Source: an uncultured Campylobacter sp.
GTDB lineage: Bacteria; Campylobacterota; Campylobacteria; Campylobacterales; Campylobacteraceae
Assembly: GCF_938017775.1 (NCBI RefSeq)
Contig: NZ_CALIIU010000079.1
Coordinates: forward strand, 16,283-80,282
Length of the DNA: 64,000 nt
Direction: 5' to 3'
Shown: piece by piece, positions 35,577 to 44,201 of the stretch
Layout: each line of letters begins with the position of its first letter
How positions within the stretch are numbered: position 1 is the stretch's first letter
The notes under the pieces: model-generated
What the model was told of the DNA's origin: nothing
The model's input: only the letters and a program-made list of their open reading frames with translations
The model's database searches: none
Translations under genes and position numbers: made by a program

Positions 35577-37757
35577 CTATCTTAGTAGCTTATAAATTCG
35601 CGCCGAATTGCTTAGATAAATCGGCTCAAACAAGTCTTTGTCGTAATTTTCTAGCACGAAGAGCTGAATGAAAGTCGATTCAAAGACTTTTTCATCTAAA
35701 ATCAATATTCTTTCGTAGTCCGGTAAGAATATCACATAAAGATCGGAATTCTTATCTAATTGCTTAGATAATTTAACGAGCTTACCGTTTACCTCGCTCA
35801 CTTGATAATATGTGTTGATCGGTATCTTTTTGCCGTTATGAATCAGATATTCGGGATCGGCACTAGGTAACATATACTCGCCATTTATGTTAGCACTTTT
35901 CCCATCCTCACCGATTTCAATATCATAGCCTATAACAGCCAGTGGATTCCAAAACTCTTTACCAGTCGCTATATCTACAGTAGAAAATTTTAAAATATTG
36001 GGCAATATATCTATCATGTGCGGTACGAAATAATAATATATATCCCTAGTTTTCCGTGGAAGCTTGAAATTCTTATCGCTTAAAGAACTTAGGAATTTAT
36101 TGATATCGGCTTCGCCATAATCTTTTTGAATTTGATATAGATTTAGTTTAAATTTATCTTCCAATTTAGGATCAAATTTTTTACCTTGCAACTTTTGTAT
36201 ATATTCTACGTTAAGCCTTGCCATATTAGCAGAGCTTACCTCATCTTTATTAAAGGAAAACGCACTCATAAAAGTGTATTCTCCTGCCTGTCTACCTCCG
36301 GGATCAGCTACTACTTTTACATCTGAGTAATATCTGATTAAATATCCGTAATCCCACCACGATAGTACATAATCCTCCCTGCTAGCTTTATTTTTTAGCT
36401 CTGCAAGAGGCGTTATGGAGTCTTTCGTAAGCGTAGGCGCAACTCGGAATTTATAAATAAAATCTATGCTAGGCATTAGCGCTAAACAGGTTAAAATAGC
36501 TAACAAAGTACTTCTAAGCCAAGTGCGTATTTCAAAGTAATTCAGCGTGAAATATATAAAATAAGCAAATCCAAGCGCTATCATCGGCGTAGCGTACATT
36601 GTAAAGCGAGTTCCACCGAAAAGTGCTAAAACTCCAAGCGCTATCATCGGCAAGGTTAAGATGAACGAACGGAATTTTATCAACAATAGAGCCAGTCCCC
36701 CTACTGCACATATGAATATAAATAGATGCCCACTAGATTCAAGCACAAATTTTATGAAATTAGCGTTTTCTACCTCATTAACCGTATTTCTAACGCCGTA
36801 GAAGTAGAAAATTTCCTCTTTGCTTACATCCTTTAAGATGTATGCTTTAAGCTGTACTGCTATGGGCGTAAGTCCGCCGAATATGACGAACGTAATTGCG
36901 ACGATCACGCCCAAAATCCGAAGAGCTTTTTTGCTTTTATGGCTTGGAATTTTAATCATTAAAAAATATAAAAACGCAATTAGTGCGATTTTAAACAATA
37001 AAATATAGTTTACGATTATTGTCTCACCTTCGTAATACGCGCCAAATTTTATAACCACTGCGACCATAAGAATAATCGCTTTGTAATTTTCCTCATTGCG
37101 TCTATTAAAAATCAAAGTATAGATTAAAAATATCACTATAATCGCCATATTAAAAGAATACGAGCTAGGATACCACCAATCATAAAGCGCCATAAAAACG
37201 GTAGGTAAAGCAAAGCTGCTCTGCTCGCCTCGTCCTATGAGCCTAATCAAGGCCCATATCGTTAGCAGCGGCAGAGTAACATTTAACATATCGCTATCAA
37301 AATATCCGCCCAAGGTCCTCATATAATATCCCGGCAATATGGTGGCAAGTAGCGCCGCGATGATGCCGGCACCCAGGATCTTATACTCTCTTGCTATCAA
37401 AATAATCGGCACGGCCACCAGCGGCGCTAAAAACACGCTCATATAGATCGTAATGCTGTTTAAGCTGACAGGTAAAATTTTGCTAATTAAAAATGCTAGA
37501 GTTGGGATCGACGCGCCGTACGGGCTAAGATCGCCCGGCTGGTGAAAGCCCGCTATCATATCGCGCGCGCCCTCGGCATTCGCAAAGGCGTCGTTTGTTG
37601 TCATAATGAGCTCGCCGTCAAAGGAAAACTGCTCGATCCCGCTAGCCCAATATATCCAAAAAAACCTACACGCTACGCCGAATATATAAACCAGCGTCAT
37701 GATCAAAAAAATATCCATGCGTGAGTATTCGCCGTTTGTAATTCTAAATTTTTGCAT
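35577..37757 (-). CDS. pglB: oligosaccharyltransferase PglB (STT3 family)
   Basis: PglB transfers a lipid-linked glycan to asparagine in D/E-x-N-x-S/T sequons of periplasmic proteins. The 726-residue protein has about 13 membrane helices (to about residue 430) and a periplasmic domain holding WWDYG at about 467-471; an acidic metal-binding residue is seen in the first loop (NDAFANAEGARDM). Length agrees with C. jejuni and C. lari PglB (about 713). AAGGAAAAAG precedes the ATG. No other pgl gene is adjacent, so it is separated from the usual glycan-synthesis cluster. A G8 tract lies 184 bases upstream. Confidence 0.95.
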   Translation of the reverse strand: MQKFRITNGEYSRMDIFLIMTLVYIFGVACRFFWIYWASGIEQFSFDGELIMTTNDAFANAEGARDMIAGFHQPGDLSPYGASIPTLAFLISKILPVSLNSITIYMSVFLAPLVAVPIILIAREYKILGAGIIAALLATILPGYYMRTLGGYFDSDMLNVTLPLLTIWALIRLIGRGEQSSFALPTVFMALYDWWYPSSYSFNMAIIVIFLIYTLIFNRRNEENYKAIILMVAVVIKFGAYYEGETIIVNYILLFKIALIAFLYFLMIKIPSHKSKKALRILGVIVAITFVIFGGLTPIAVQLKAYILKDVSKEEIFYFYGVRNTVNEVENANFIKFVLESSGHLFIFICAVGGLALLLIKFRSFILTLPMIALGVLALFGGTRFTMYATPMIALGFAYFIYFTLNYFEIRTWLRSTLLAILTCLALMPSIDFIYKFRVAPTLTKDSITPLAELKNKASREDYVLSWWDYGYLIRYYSDVKVVADPGGRQAGEYTFMSAFSFNKDEVSSANMARLNVEYIQKLQGKKFDPKLEDKFKLNLYQIQKDYGEADINKFLSSLSDKNFKLPRKTRDIYYYFVPHMIDILPNILKFSTVDIATGKEFWNPLAVIGYDIEIGEDGKSANINGEYMLPSADPEYLIHNGKKIPINTYYQVSEVNGKLVKLSKQLDKNSDLYVIFLPDYERILILDEKVFESTFIQLFVLENYDKDLFEPIYLSNSARIYKLLR

Positions 37758-37940
37758 CTTTTTCCTTAATTCGCCGTTTGAAGTACCGAGCGGCAGGGTT
37801 AAAATTTGCCTCTACAAATTTTACTCGCTTTATCGCGCCCGCGTTACGTCTTTAACGACATTGTTTAATTTGCGTTTATTATAGCAGAATTTACCTGATT
37901 TACGATGCAAGATGTAGAAATTTATACGACAAATTACTGC

Positions 37941-37948
37941 GGGGGGGG
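37941..37948. repeat. G8 homopolymer tract upstream of pglB
   Basis: Eight guanines between pglB and the next gene. Poly-G tracts of eight or more are the classic slippage sites of campylobacters. This one is intergenic, so if it varies it would alter spacing in the pglB upstream region or reflect a decayed phase-variable gene. Confidence 0.8.
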
Positions 37949-38010
37949 CGCGAGCAAACCGAAATTTAATCCATTTTACTCGCGCTATAAAGTATCAAAA
38001 TTTACGCGAT

Positions 38011-38385
38011 TTAATACGCGTCGCACATAAATTTACAGACGGTTTTCGTGCGAAGATTAAGTATAATCGAGCTTAGGCATCTGCCGTCCTTATTACCGCT
38101 TAGCAGGCGCACGACATCGCCCTCTTTCCACTGCGTGCTGTCGCCCTCGATCGTTCTGTAATGCGCGCCGTTAATGACAAGCGACTCGCCGCCTTTTAGA
38201 GTTTTATCGATCTTCAGGTCGCTTGCGATCTGGCTTAGATCGCCTTTTAGGGCATTTGCGATTAGTTTTTCCTCGGCCTGCTCATGCGTCTTCATCGAGC
38301 TTTTAGCAAAGTCCGGCACCTGCACAGTTTCGGTCTGAGCCGAAGCAAAAGCGGCTAGCACGCAAGCGGCGTAAATTAGTTTCAT
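38011..38385 (-). CDS. small exported protein of unknown function
   Basis: A 124-residue protein with a short signal peptide (KLIYAACVLAAFASAQ, cleaved near residue 17). The mature part is alpha/beta in character and ends with three cysteines in CLSSIILNLRTKTVCKFMCDAY, so disulfides are likely. AGGAGAAAAT stands before the ATG. I do not recognise the family. It lies 250 bases upstream of pglB on the same strand but with a spacer too long for a compact operon. Confidence 0.65.
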   Translation of the reverse strand: MKLIYAACVLAAFASAQTETVQVPDFAKSSMKTHEQAEEKLIANALKGDLSQIASDLKIDKTLKGGESLVINGAHYRTIEGDSTQWKEGDVVRLLSGNKDGRCLSSIILNLRTKTVCKFMCDAY

Positions 38386-38692
38386 ATTTTCTCCTCGGTT
38401 TTTTCAAAATTGCGGCGATTATAGCAAAGTTTACTTAAAAATTTCAGTCTAAGCCTAGCTAGAGTTTAAATTTAAGAAAGCGCCCGTCTGTTTAAAACAG
38501 AGCTGGACTCGATGGCAAATTATAAAATTTCGCCGTAATTTAAAATTTACTTATTGAAATACGCCGCGAGCGCGCTTAGTCAAACAAACAGCGCTATGAT
38601 CCAAGACATCACTCGCGGCGTACCCGCCCAAAACGCAGCCCTCATATTGCAACATAAGAGCAAGCGAGCATCGAAATTTTTACTGGAAGAAT
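38386..38692. other. spacer, no gene seen
   Basis: Sequence between two minus-strand exported-protein genes; AT-rich, no supported frame, with a weak TATAAT-like patch AGGCGATTATAGC upstream of the 38011 gene (minus-strand CTATAATCGCC near 38416). Confidence 0.35.
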
Positions 38693-39340
38693 TTACTCGT
38701 TATCAAATAGCGCGCCGAGACTTTGCATTACGGCAGCAACGGGCATCCAGACGGGGCTAAACATAGTTAAAACTGCGTCTTGCGTCTCACCGTTTTTACG
38801 CACACTTTCCTCGCTCAGCCTGCCGCTATCAATAAATACTACCGCGTTTAAACTTAACGGCTTAGCAAGCGCATATTTTTTTAGGATCCGATCGCGATCT
38901 TTTACGCGCGTAGGAACGCCTAAAATTTTGAAGCTAAATTGTAAAATTTCGCGATCTTTAAAGCCCGTAAAATTTGGATGCTTGTAAAGCACAAGCTGAT
39001 CTGCTAGCGGCAGGCTCTCGCAGTCAAGCCATAGCTCAAAAAGTAGCGCACTTGCGTGAGGTTCATTAAATGCATCCGTAGCGATCGAAATTCTATTTAC
39101 CTCCACTGCGTGTGGATAGAGCGATTTTAGGTGCTCAAATTCTGCTTTCGCCGCGCGATAATTGCTGCCAAATTCGTAGTCGTAAGCATCACCGATCATT
39201 ACCGTACGGTTTGCCTCTATTTGGATCGCGCGAATTTGCTCCTTGCCTTCAAGCTCTACGGGCGCGGTTTTACTAGCACAACCCACAACGAGAAATGAAA
39301 ATGCCATGCTAAAAATCAGCGCTTTTAAAATTCGTTTCAT
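38693..39340 (-). CDS. hypothetical lipoprotein
   Basis: A 215-residue protein with a lipobox (FLVVGCAS, lipidated cysteine near residue 21). The mature part has an alpha/beta pattern with LSLNAVVFIDSGRLSEESV near 160; no known catalytic motif is visible. The stop overlaps no other gene, and spacers flank it on both sides. Ribosome-binding site is weak (GGAGTAG, in CGGAGTAGATATG). Envelope location is likely; function unknown. Confidence 0.65.
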   Translation of the reverse strand: MKRILKALIFSMAFSFLVVGCASKTAPVELEGKEQIRAIQIEANRTVMIGDAYDYEFGSNYRAAKAEFEHLKSLYPHAVEVNRISIATDAFNEPHASALLFELWLDCESLPLADQLVLYKHPNFTGFKDREILQFSFKILGVPTRVKDRDRILKKYALAKPLSLNAVVFIDSGRLSEESVRKNGETQDAVLTMFSPVWMPVAAVMQSLGALFDNE

Positions 39341-39496
39341 ATCTACTCCGATAAAATTTTATGCGATTATAGCTAAATTTAAAGCAGCATTCGACGCACG
39401 GTATTGTCCCCGATTGAGACAAATTAAAATTTGAGGACGAGAGCGTATATAAAATACATGACTGAATGAATTTTAATTAGAATTTAAACGTAGCAG

Positions 39497-39545
39497 AATA
39501 AGGCGCAGTATTTTTTGCCTAGCTGAGATGAAATTTGATTTTTAA
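39497..39545. repeat. copy 1 of a 49-50 bp direct repeat
   Basis: Begins AATAAGGCGCAGTATTTTTT and ends GAAATTTGATTTTTAA. The copy at 39755-39804 shares both blocks exactly and the middle approximately. The two are 258 bases apart. Confidence 0.85.
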
Positions 39546-39754
39546 AAGTAGGCTAGGCAGTTAAACTGCTTAGCTGGATTAAATTTGAATGCGATTAAAG
39601 ATAGGGCGAAGTATCGTGAGATGAATTTAAATGTTTTCTACGTCGCTATGCTCGTAGCTGAATAGAAGAAGTAAATTTCGTCCCAAGACTCAAGACTAGA
39701 CATACAATATGTCGTAGAGCGAAAATTTCAAATCTATTTAAATATACCCACCAA

Positions 39755-39804
39755 AATAAGGCGCAGTATTTTTTCGCTTAGACGAGGCGAAATTTGATTT
39801 TTAA
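39755..39804. repeat. copy 2 of the direct repeat
   Basis: Shares the first 20 bases and last 16 bases exactly with copy 1; the central 14 bases differ. Its last 16 bases are also the left arm of a perfect inverted repeat reaching to 39847. Confidence 0.85.
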
Positions 39805-39847
39805 GCGGAGCGTATGTATGATACGTGAGCATTAAAAATCAAATTTC
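39789..39847. repeat. perfect 16-bp inverted repeat with inner hairpin
   Basis: GAAATTTGATTTTTAA at 39789-39804 is exactly complementary to TTAAAAATCAAATTTC at 39832-39847. Inside, CGTAT and ATACG (39811-39825) form a second small stem. The structure lies 36 bases beyond the end of the carboxynorspermidine synthase gene and resembles a REP or MITE-like element. Confidence 0.85.
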
Positions 39848-39882
39848 AACGAAGTATAAGTAGAAAAAGACAAGCCTAAAAA

Positions 39883-41094
39883 CTAAACTTCATACCTCTC
39901 GCCTGGCTTCATTTCGATTATCTCCCACGGCAAGCCCTGCCTGTTTAGCTCATCCATGAAAGGTTTGGCGTCGAAATTTTCCATATTAAAGACGCCTTTT
40001 CCACTCCAAATGCCCTTTGCGACCATCATCGAGCCGATCATCGCAGGTACGCCCGTGGTGTAGCTCACCGCCTGCGCGCCCGTCTCGACGTAGCAAGCCT
40101 CGTGGTCGCAGACGTTATAGATATAGACTTGACGCTCTTTGCCGTCTTTTAAGCCGCGTATCACGCAGCCGATGTTGGTTTTGCCCTTCGTTCGAGGGCC
40201 TAGGCTTGCAGGATCAGGCAGTAGAGTTTTTAGAAACTGGATCGGCACGATCTTTACGCCGTTGTGTTCGACCTCGTCGATGCGTAGCATGCCGACGTTT
40301 TCTAGGCATTTCATGTGGGTTAGGTAGCTCTGTCCGAAAGTCATAAAAAAGCGGATTCGCTTCAGCCCTTTGATGTTTTTAACGAGGCTTTCAAGCTCCT
40401 CGTGGTAGAGCAGGTAGCTATCTTTGACGCCTACTTTCGGGTAGTCCCATTTGAACATTATTTCCATCGGCTCGGTCTCTTTCCACTCGCCGCGCTCCCA
40501 GTAGTGGCCCTTTGCGCTCACTTCGCGCAGGTTGATTTCAGGGTTAAAATTCGTCGCAAACGGATAGCCGTGATCGCCCGCGTTGCAGTCTAGGATGTCG
40601 ATCTCGCCGATCTCGTCAAAGAGATTTTGCTGTGCGTAGGCGCAAAATACGTTCGTCACGCCCGGATCAAAGCCGCTTCCCAGCAGCGCCATCGTGTTTG
40701 CGGCTTTAAACTCGCCGTCCTTCGCCCACTGCAGCTTATACTCAAATTTGGCGGTATCGGGGTGCTCGTAGTTTGCGGTGTCGATGTAGGGGATGCCGGC
40801 GCGAGAGCATGCGTCCATGAGGGTTAGGTCCTGATAGGGCAGCGCCACATTTAAAAGCAAATCGGCGCCCGTTTTTTTGATGAGCGCGACCACGGCATCG
40901 GTATCGTCCGCGTCGATCTGGGCGGTGTCAATTTGCACGCCTAGGCGGTCTTTTATAAATTTAGCGATCGCGTCGCACTTGCTTTTTGTGCGGCTAGCAA
41001 GGGTGATCTTGCTAAAAACGTCCGCGTTCATCGCGCATTTTACGGTCGCGACTTGGCTCACGCCGCCTGCGCCTATGATTAAGATATTTGACAT
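39883..41094 (-). CDS. carboxynorspermidine synthase (saccharopine dehydrogenase family)
   Basis: NADPH-dependent enzyme that joins aspartate semialdehyde to diamine in the alternative spermidine pathway used by campylobacters, which lack SpeE. The Rossmann motif IIGAGGVSQ opens the protein; the saccharopine-dehydrogenase C-terminal region runs from about 130, with GFDPGVTNVF near 155 and ETGAQAVSYTTGVPAMIG near 352. The start chosen is ATG 41094, five bases after AAAGGAG, giving 403 residues; an upstream in-frame start would overlap the ribosome-binding site. The partner decarboxylase is not in the window. The repeat element lies just downstream. Confidence 0.88.
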   Translation of the reverse strand: MSNILIIGAGGVSQVATVKCAMNADVFSKITLASRTKSKCDAIAKFIKDRLGVQIDTAQIDADDTDAVVALIKKTGADLLLNVALPYQDLTLMDACSRAGIPYIDTANYEHPDTAKFEYKLQWAKDGEFKAANTMALLGSGFDPGVTNVFCAYAQQNLFDEIGEIDILDCNAGDHGYPFATNFNPEINLREVSAKGHYWERGEWKETEPMEIMFKWDYPKVGVKDSYLLYHEELESLVKNIKGLKRIRFFMTFGQSYLTHMKCLENVGMLRIDEVEHNGVKIVPIQFLKTLLPDPASLGPRTKGKTNIGCVIRGLKDGKERQVYIYNVCDHEACYVETGAQAVSYTTGVPAMIGSMMVAKGIWSGKGVFNMENFDAKPFMDELNRQGLPWEIIEMKPGERYEV

Positions 41095-41466
41095 TTGGGC
41101 TCCTTTAAATTTTAAATTTTGCTGCAATTTTAGCAAATTTAAGATGAATTTTAAGAGGCTAGGTGTAATTAATCATAAAGTTTGGCTATGGCTAGCACGG
41201 CGCACAAACCAGTCATAACAAGAGCGTCGAAAGCGGCACGGCGTTAAAATTTTACGCGGATAGCGGCATGCCGATTGACGGCGGCATGAAATTAAATTTA
41301 CCGCCTTGCATCGCGCGATAAAATTTTAAGCTTTAAAGGGCTAGTTTAAATTTAACACTCCACAGCGAAGCATGGAAAATTAAAATTTAAAGCTCACTCG
41401 CTTCACCGCTAAATTTATCGCGCTTATTTTCTCGGCGCACGGCAAAACCGTATACCGCGGCTAAAT
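41095..41466. other. spacer, no gene seen
   Basis: Upstream of the carboxynorspermidine synthase gene. No frame with support; AAATTT words are frequent. The AT-rich 41101-41150 stretch should hold its promoter. Confidence 0.4.
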
Positions 41467-41640
41467 TTAGCGCTTCAGCGAACAGCGGTTTAAAAAGTAG
41501 CAAGCGGGACAAAATCCCGTAACGCTCACGATAAAGGGCACTAGTCCGACACCCCCCACCAGCTGCCAAACAACGGCTCCGGCGATCATTATCGCTAGTC
41601 CGATCAGCGCTTTTATTATCCTAGTTTTTCTGCTTAGCAT
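41467..41640 (-). CDS. 57-residue DUF2892-like inner-membrane protein
   Basis: Short frame of 57 codons with N-terminal basic residues (MLSRKTRIIK), a hydrophobic helix (ALIGLAIMIAGAVVWQLVGG), a Gly/Val-rich hairpin, then GFCPACYFLNRCSLKR. Two helices ending in G-x-CP-x-Y is the pattern of YgaP-type DUF2892 membrane proteins. Three cysteines sit at the C-terminal end. The ribosome-binding site is only fair (AAAGAAG). Another frame on the same strand overlaps it but reads as unnatural sequence. Function unknown. Confidence 0.68.
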   Translation of the reverse strand: MLSRKTRIIKALIGLAIMIAGAVVWQLVGGVGLVPFIVSVTGFCPACYFLNRCSLKR

Positions 41641-42106
41641 TGCGTTTTCACTTCTTTGTTTTTACATTTTACACGTATTAATGCTTAAAATTTTTAAAGT
41701 AAGCAATGGCAGCAAACCTCCACCTAGCGTATCATCTTTGAGCCCGCCCTCCTATATACGCGCCTTGGTTAAATTCGGCTTCGTTTAATTATCTTTTCTT
41801 TTGCATAAAAGTGCGATACAACAAAATTTAGTGCCTAAGAAATAAAATTTTATGCGAGCTCGACTTAAAATTTTGGCAAGCATAAAAGGCAGACTCAAAC
41901 GCTGGCGGTAATGCGGCGAAATTTACACGAGCTTTAAATTTAAAGTTGAGATAAATTTTAACCGAGCGGAATTCTATCATTGCAGAAAATTTGTCTAAAT
42001 TTAGCTCGCTGCGTGTTTTAGAGTTTAAATTTACGCGCTGTGACAAATAAGCGTAGTGCGATATTTAGGATCGAGGCGGCATCGATCTCGTGCCGTACCG
42101 CCAAAA
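41641..42106. other. spacer, no gene seen
   Basis: AT-rich interval between the small membrane protein gene and the next hypothetical gene. A 72-codon minus-strand frame overlaps AAATTT-rich DNA and has no ribosome-binding site; not counted as a gene. Confidence 0.4.
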
Positions 42107-42592
42107 TCAGATTTCGTAGCGATAAATTTTACCGAAATTTTCATCCAGATTGTAGCTAAACTCACCACCTGCGTAATAGATTGTCTCGCCGCTCTCCAGC
42201 TCGAAGCGCTGATACACGCGCAGCACGACCTCGTTTTCGCTGATGCCTTGGACATGGATAAAAATATCGCTCTTTCTGCCCGCGGTCATCGCCATTTGGT
42301 AGAGCTGATTAAATAGCGCATATTCCGGATCTTTCTCGGCATCCTCTTGGGATAAAAAGCCCTCCAGTACGCCCAGCATCTCCGCGCGAAATTCCGTCCT
42401 GGCGCGCGCATAGGCGTTTTGGATATTTTCGATCTGATTGGTATCGAGTAAATTTAAAAGCGAATGTTTGCCCACGTAAAGCGTCGCGCTCGATGTGATT
42501 TTGCCGTCCTTGTCGGTCACTAGTCGCAGAGCTTTCTCTACGCGCCACAAGGCCTCTTTTAGTTCGAGCCCGCTTTCAATTTCAATTTTCAT
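42107..42592 (-). CDS. hypothetical cytoplasmic protein
   Basis: A 161-residue acidic soluble protein without signal peptide or membrane segments: helical first half (ESGLELKEALWRVEKALRLV and IENIQNAYARARTEFRAEMLGVLEG), beta-rich second half (IFIHVQGISENEVVLRVYQRFELESGETIYYAGG). AAAGGA lies six bases before ATG 42592; ATG 42595 is too close. I do not recognise the family. It ends the run that starts with the exported proteins at 44815, but a 40-base gap separates it from the exporter. Confidence 0.65.
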   Translation of the reverse strand: MKIEIESGLELKEALWRVEKALRLVTDKDGKITSSATLYVGKHSLLNLLDTNQIENIQNAYARARTEFRAEMLGVLEGFLSQEDAEKDPEYALFNQLYQMAMTAGRKSDIFIHVQGISENEVVLRVYQRFELESGETIYYAGGEFSYNLDENFGKIYRYEI

Positions 42593-42634
42593 CATAGATC
42601 CTTTATCAAGAGTGCGGAATTTTAGCGTGAAATT

Positions 42635-43264
42635 TTAAATTTTAAAGATAAACTTCGCGATCAGATACGCCATATACAGCATCAAAACTCCCACGAGCGC
42701 GTCGATTATGCGCCATGCCCTACTGCTTGCAAAAAGCTTCGAAAGCGCCCCTGAACCGTATCCTAAGCCGAAAAACCACGCAAACGATATGAACATAACT
42801 CCCGCGTAAAACCACGGCTTTTGCGGATCCGCAATCGTAGCGCCGAGCGAGCCCACGACCACGACGGTGTCTAAATACACGTGCGGATTTAGAAGCGTCA
42901 CCGCAAGAGCTTTGGCTACGACGGGCGCCAGCGGGCTATTTGCCGAGTTTTGGATCTTGGCAAAATGCGAGCCCCTGTAGGTGCTAAAAAAGGAGCTTAG
43001 CGCGTAGCAGAGCAAAAATATGATCCCGCCTATGCCTAAAATTTGGGTAAAAAGCGAGCCTTGCTTAAGAGCGCCGCCGATTAAAAATATCCCTACGGCC
43101 GTAAACACGGCATCGCTTAGCGCGCAGACCGTGCAAACAGCCGCGACGTGGTTTTTCGCAAGGCCTTGGGAGATGACGAAGATATTTTGCGCGCCGATCG
43201 CGACGATGAGCGAGAGCATCAGCGCGGCTCCTTGCAAGAAAATTCCGATTGGCAAGGAGTTCAA
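42635..43264 (-). CDS. LysE/ArgO-type amino-acid exporter
   Basis: Inner-membrane exporter of basic amino acids. Six helices are expected; the family motif appears as VAIGAQNIFVISQGL near residues 22-36, with ALAVTLLNPHVYLDTVVVVGSL near 118-139 containing the conserved NPHVYLD. The start chosen is TTG 43264, which aligns the N-terminus with ArgO; a longer frame from 43327 would overlap the neighbour by 53 bases. Expected length about 209. It lies ten bases after the upstream gene's stop, so the two are probably co-transcribed. Confidence 0.85.
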   Translation of the reverse strand: MNSLPIGIFLQGAALMLSLIVAIGAQNIFVISQGLAKNHVAAVCTVCALSDAVFTAVGIFLIGGALKQGSLFTQILGIGGIIFLLCYALSSFFSTYRGSHFAKIQNSANSPLAPVVAKALAVTLLNPHVYLDTVVVVGSLGATIADPQKPWFYAGVMFISFAWFFGLGYGSGALSKLFASSRAWRIIDALVGVLMLYMAYLIAKFIFKI

Positions 43265-43274
43265 GACCGCGCCT

Positions 43275-44201
43275 CTACTTATTTTTACTTTCGCAGGCGG
43301 AGCTTTGCATCGCGGTATCGGCGGCATCAGAGTCAGCCGCTACCGCACTTTCAGGCGCAGCGTCAGGCTCATTATCGCCCGCGGAAATTTTCGAGGCGGG
43401 ATTCTCGGCGCCTGTGAAATTTTCGCCCGAGCTGGCGCTATTTAAGGAAGCGGCACCATTCGGCGCGGCGGAGCTTTGTTTGTTTAAATTTGAAGCGCCC
43501 TTCAAATTCTGCGCGCCGTTTGAATCAGCGGCGCCATTAGAATTTTGTGCGATGGAATTCTGCGCGGCGTAGGAATTCTCCGCGCCTAAATTTTGTGCGC
43601 CGCAGGAATTTTGCGTATCGGAATTTTGCGAAGCGGAATTTTCATCGCGGAGGTTTTTAGCTTTAAAATTTTTACCGCTACCCGCGCTTTTTTTAGAACT
43701 CTTAGCGCCCTTGTGAGTTTTTGAGGCGGTTTGCTCTTCCTCGGAGCTCTGCGAAAGACCGGCTTTTTCGCGCAAAATTTTGCTCAGCTCGTAGATCGAA
43801 ATTTCAAACGAGCCCGGCAGCGTAGCCTCCGTGTCGCTGTAAAATCGTAAAAAATTAAAGCGGTCCTGCGCCTGCGGCGCTTTTTTGAATACAAAATTTA
43901 AAAGCTCCGTTTTGTTTTTGCCCGCGGCGAAGGTTTTTATGCCTAAATTTACGATATCTTTGTATTCGAAGCTCTCGGAATTTGCCCCGCGCACGATCGT
44001 CAGGGCGTCCTCGCCGATCTGCAAATAATTTTTCGCGCCGAGTCTGAGCGCGCAAAAAAACGCGCAAAATGCCGCCACTACGGAAGCGAAAAGCGCCGCG
44101 CCGCCAAAGCCCGCGTGGTAGCAATATCCGCTAGCGAGCGCCAAAATCGCCGATCCCGCCAGCGTCATCGCTACGGGCTTTTTATTCTCTTTTACTATCA
44201 T
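43275..44201 (-). CDS. membrane-anchored protein with long low-complexity tail
   Basis: 308 residues. Two N-terminal membrane helices (about 12-60), a 90-residue folded segment with a PH-like feel (YLQIGEDALTIVRGANSESFEYKDIVNLGI), then from about 152 a tail rich in Ala, Asn, Ser, Gln and Lys with units such as AQNS, TQNS and AQNL repeated many times. The tail DNA is a run of the word GGAATTTTG and variants. I do not recognise the family. It starts four bases inside the upstream lipoprotein gene (ATGA overlap) and stops ten bases before the exporter. Confidence 0.7.
   Translation of the reverse strand: MIVKENKKPVAMTLAGSAILALASGYCYHAGFGGAALFASVVAAFCAFFCALRLGAKNYLQIGEDALTIVRGANSESFEYKDIVNLGIKTFAAGKNKTELLNFVFKKAPQAQDRFNFLRFYSDTEATLPGSFEISIYELSKILREKAGLSQSSEEEQTASKTHKGAKSSKKSAGSGKNFKAKNLRDENSASQNSDTQNSCGAQNLGAENSYAAQNSIAQNSNGAADSNGAQNLKGASNLNKQSSAAPNGAASLNSASSGENFTGAENPASKISAGDNEPDAAPESAVAADSDAADTAMQSSACESKNK

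Noticed and set aside
38554..38760. 68-codon plus-strand frame
   Set aside because: Runs into the opposite strand of the lipoprotein gene and has no support.
41545..41556. Possible phase-variable C tract near 41549
   Set aside because: Six cytosines only, inside the small DUF2892-like gene; too short for typical slippage, unlike the G8 at 37941.
41387..41569. 60-codon minus-strand frame
   Set aside because: It overlaps the better DUF2892-like frame, and its sequence has no family resemblance.
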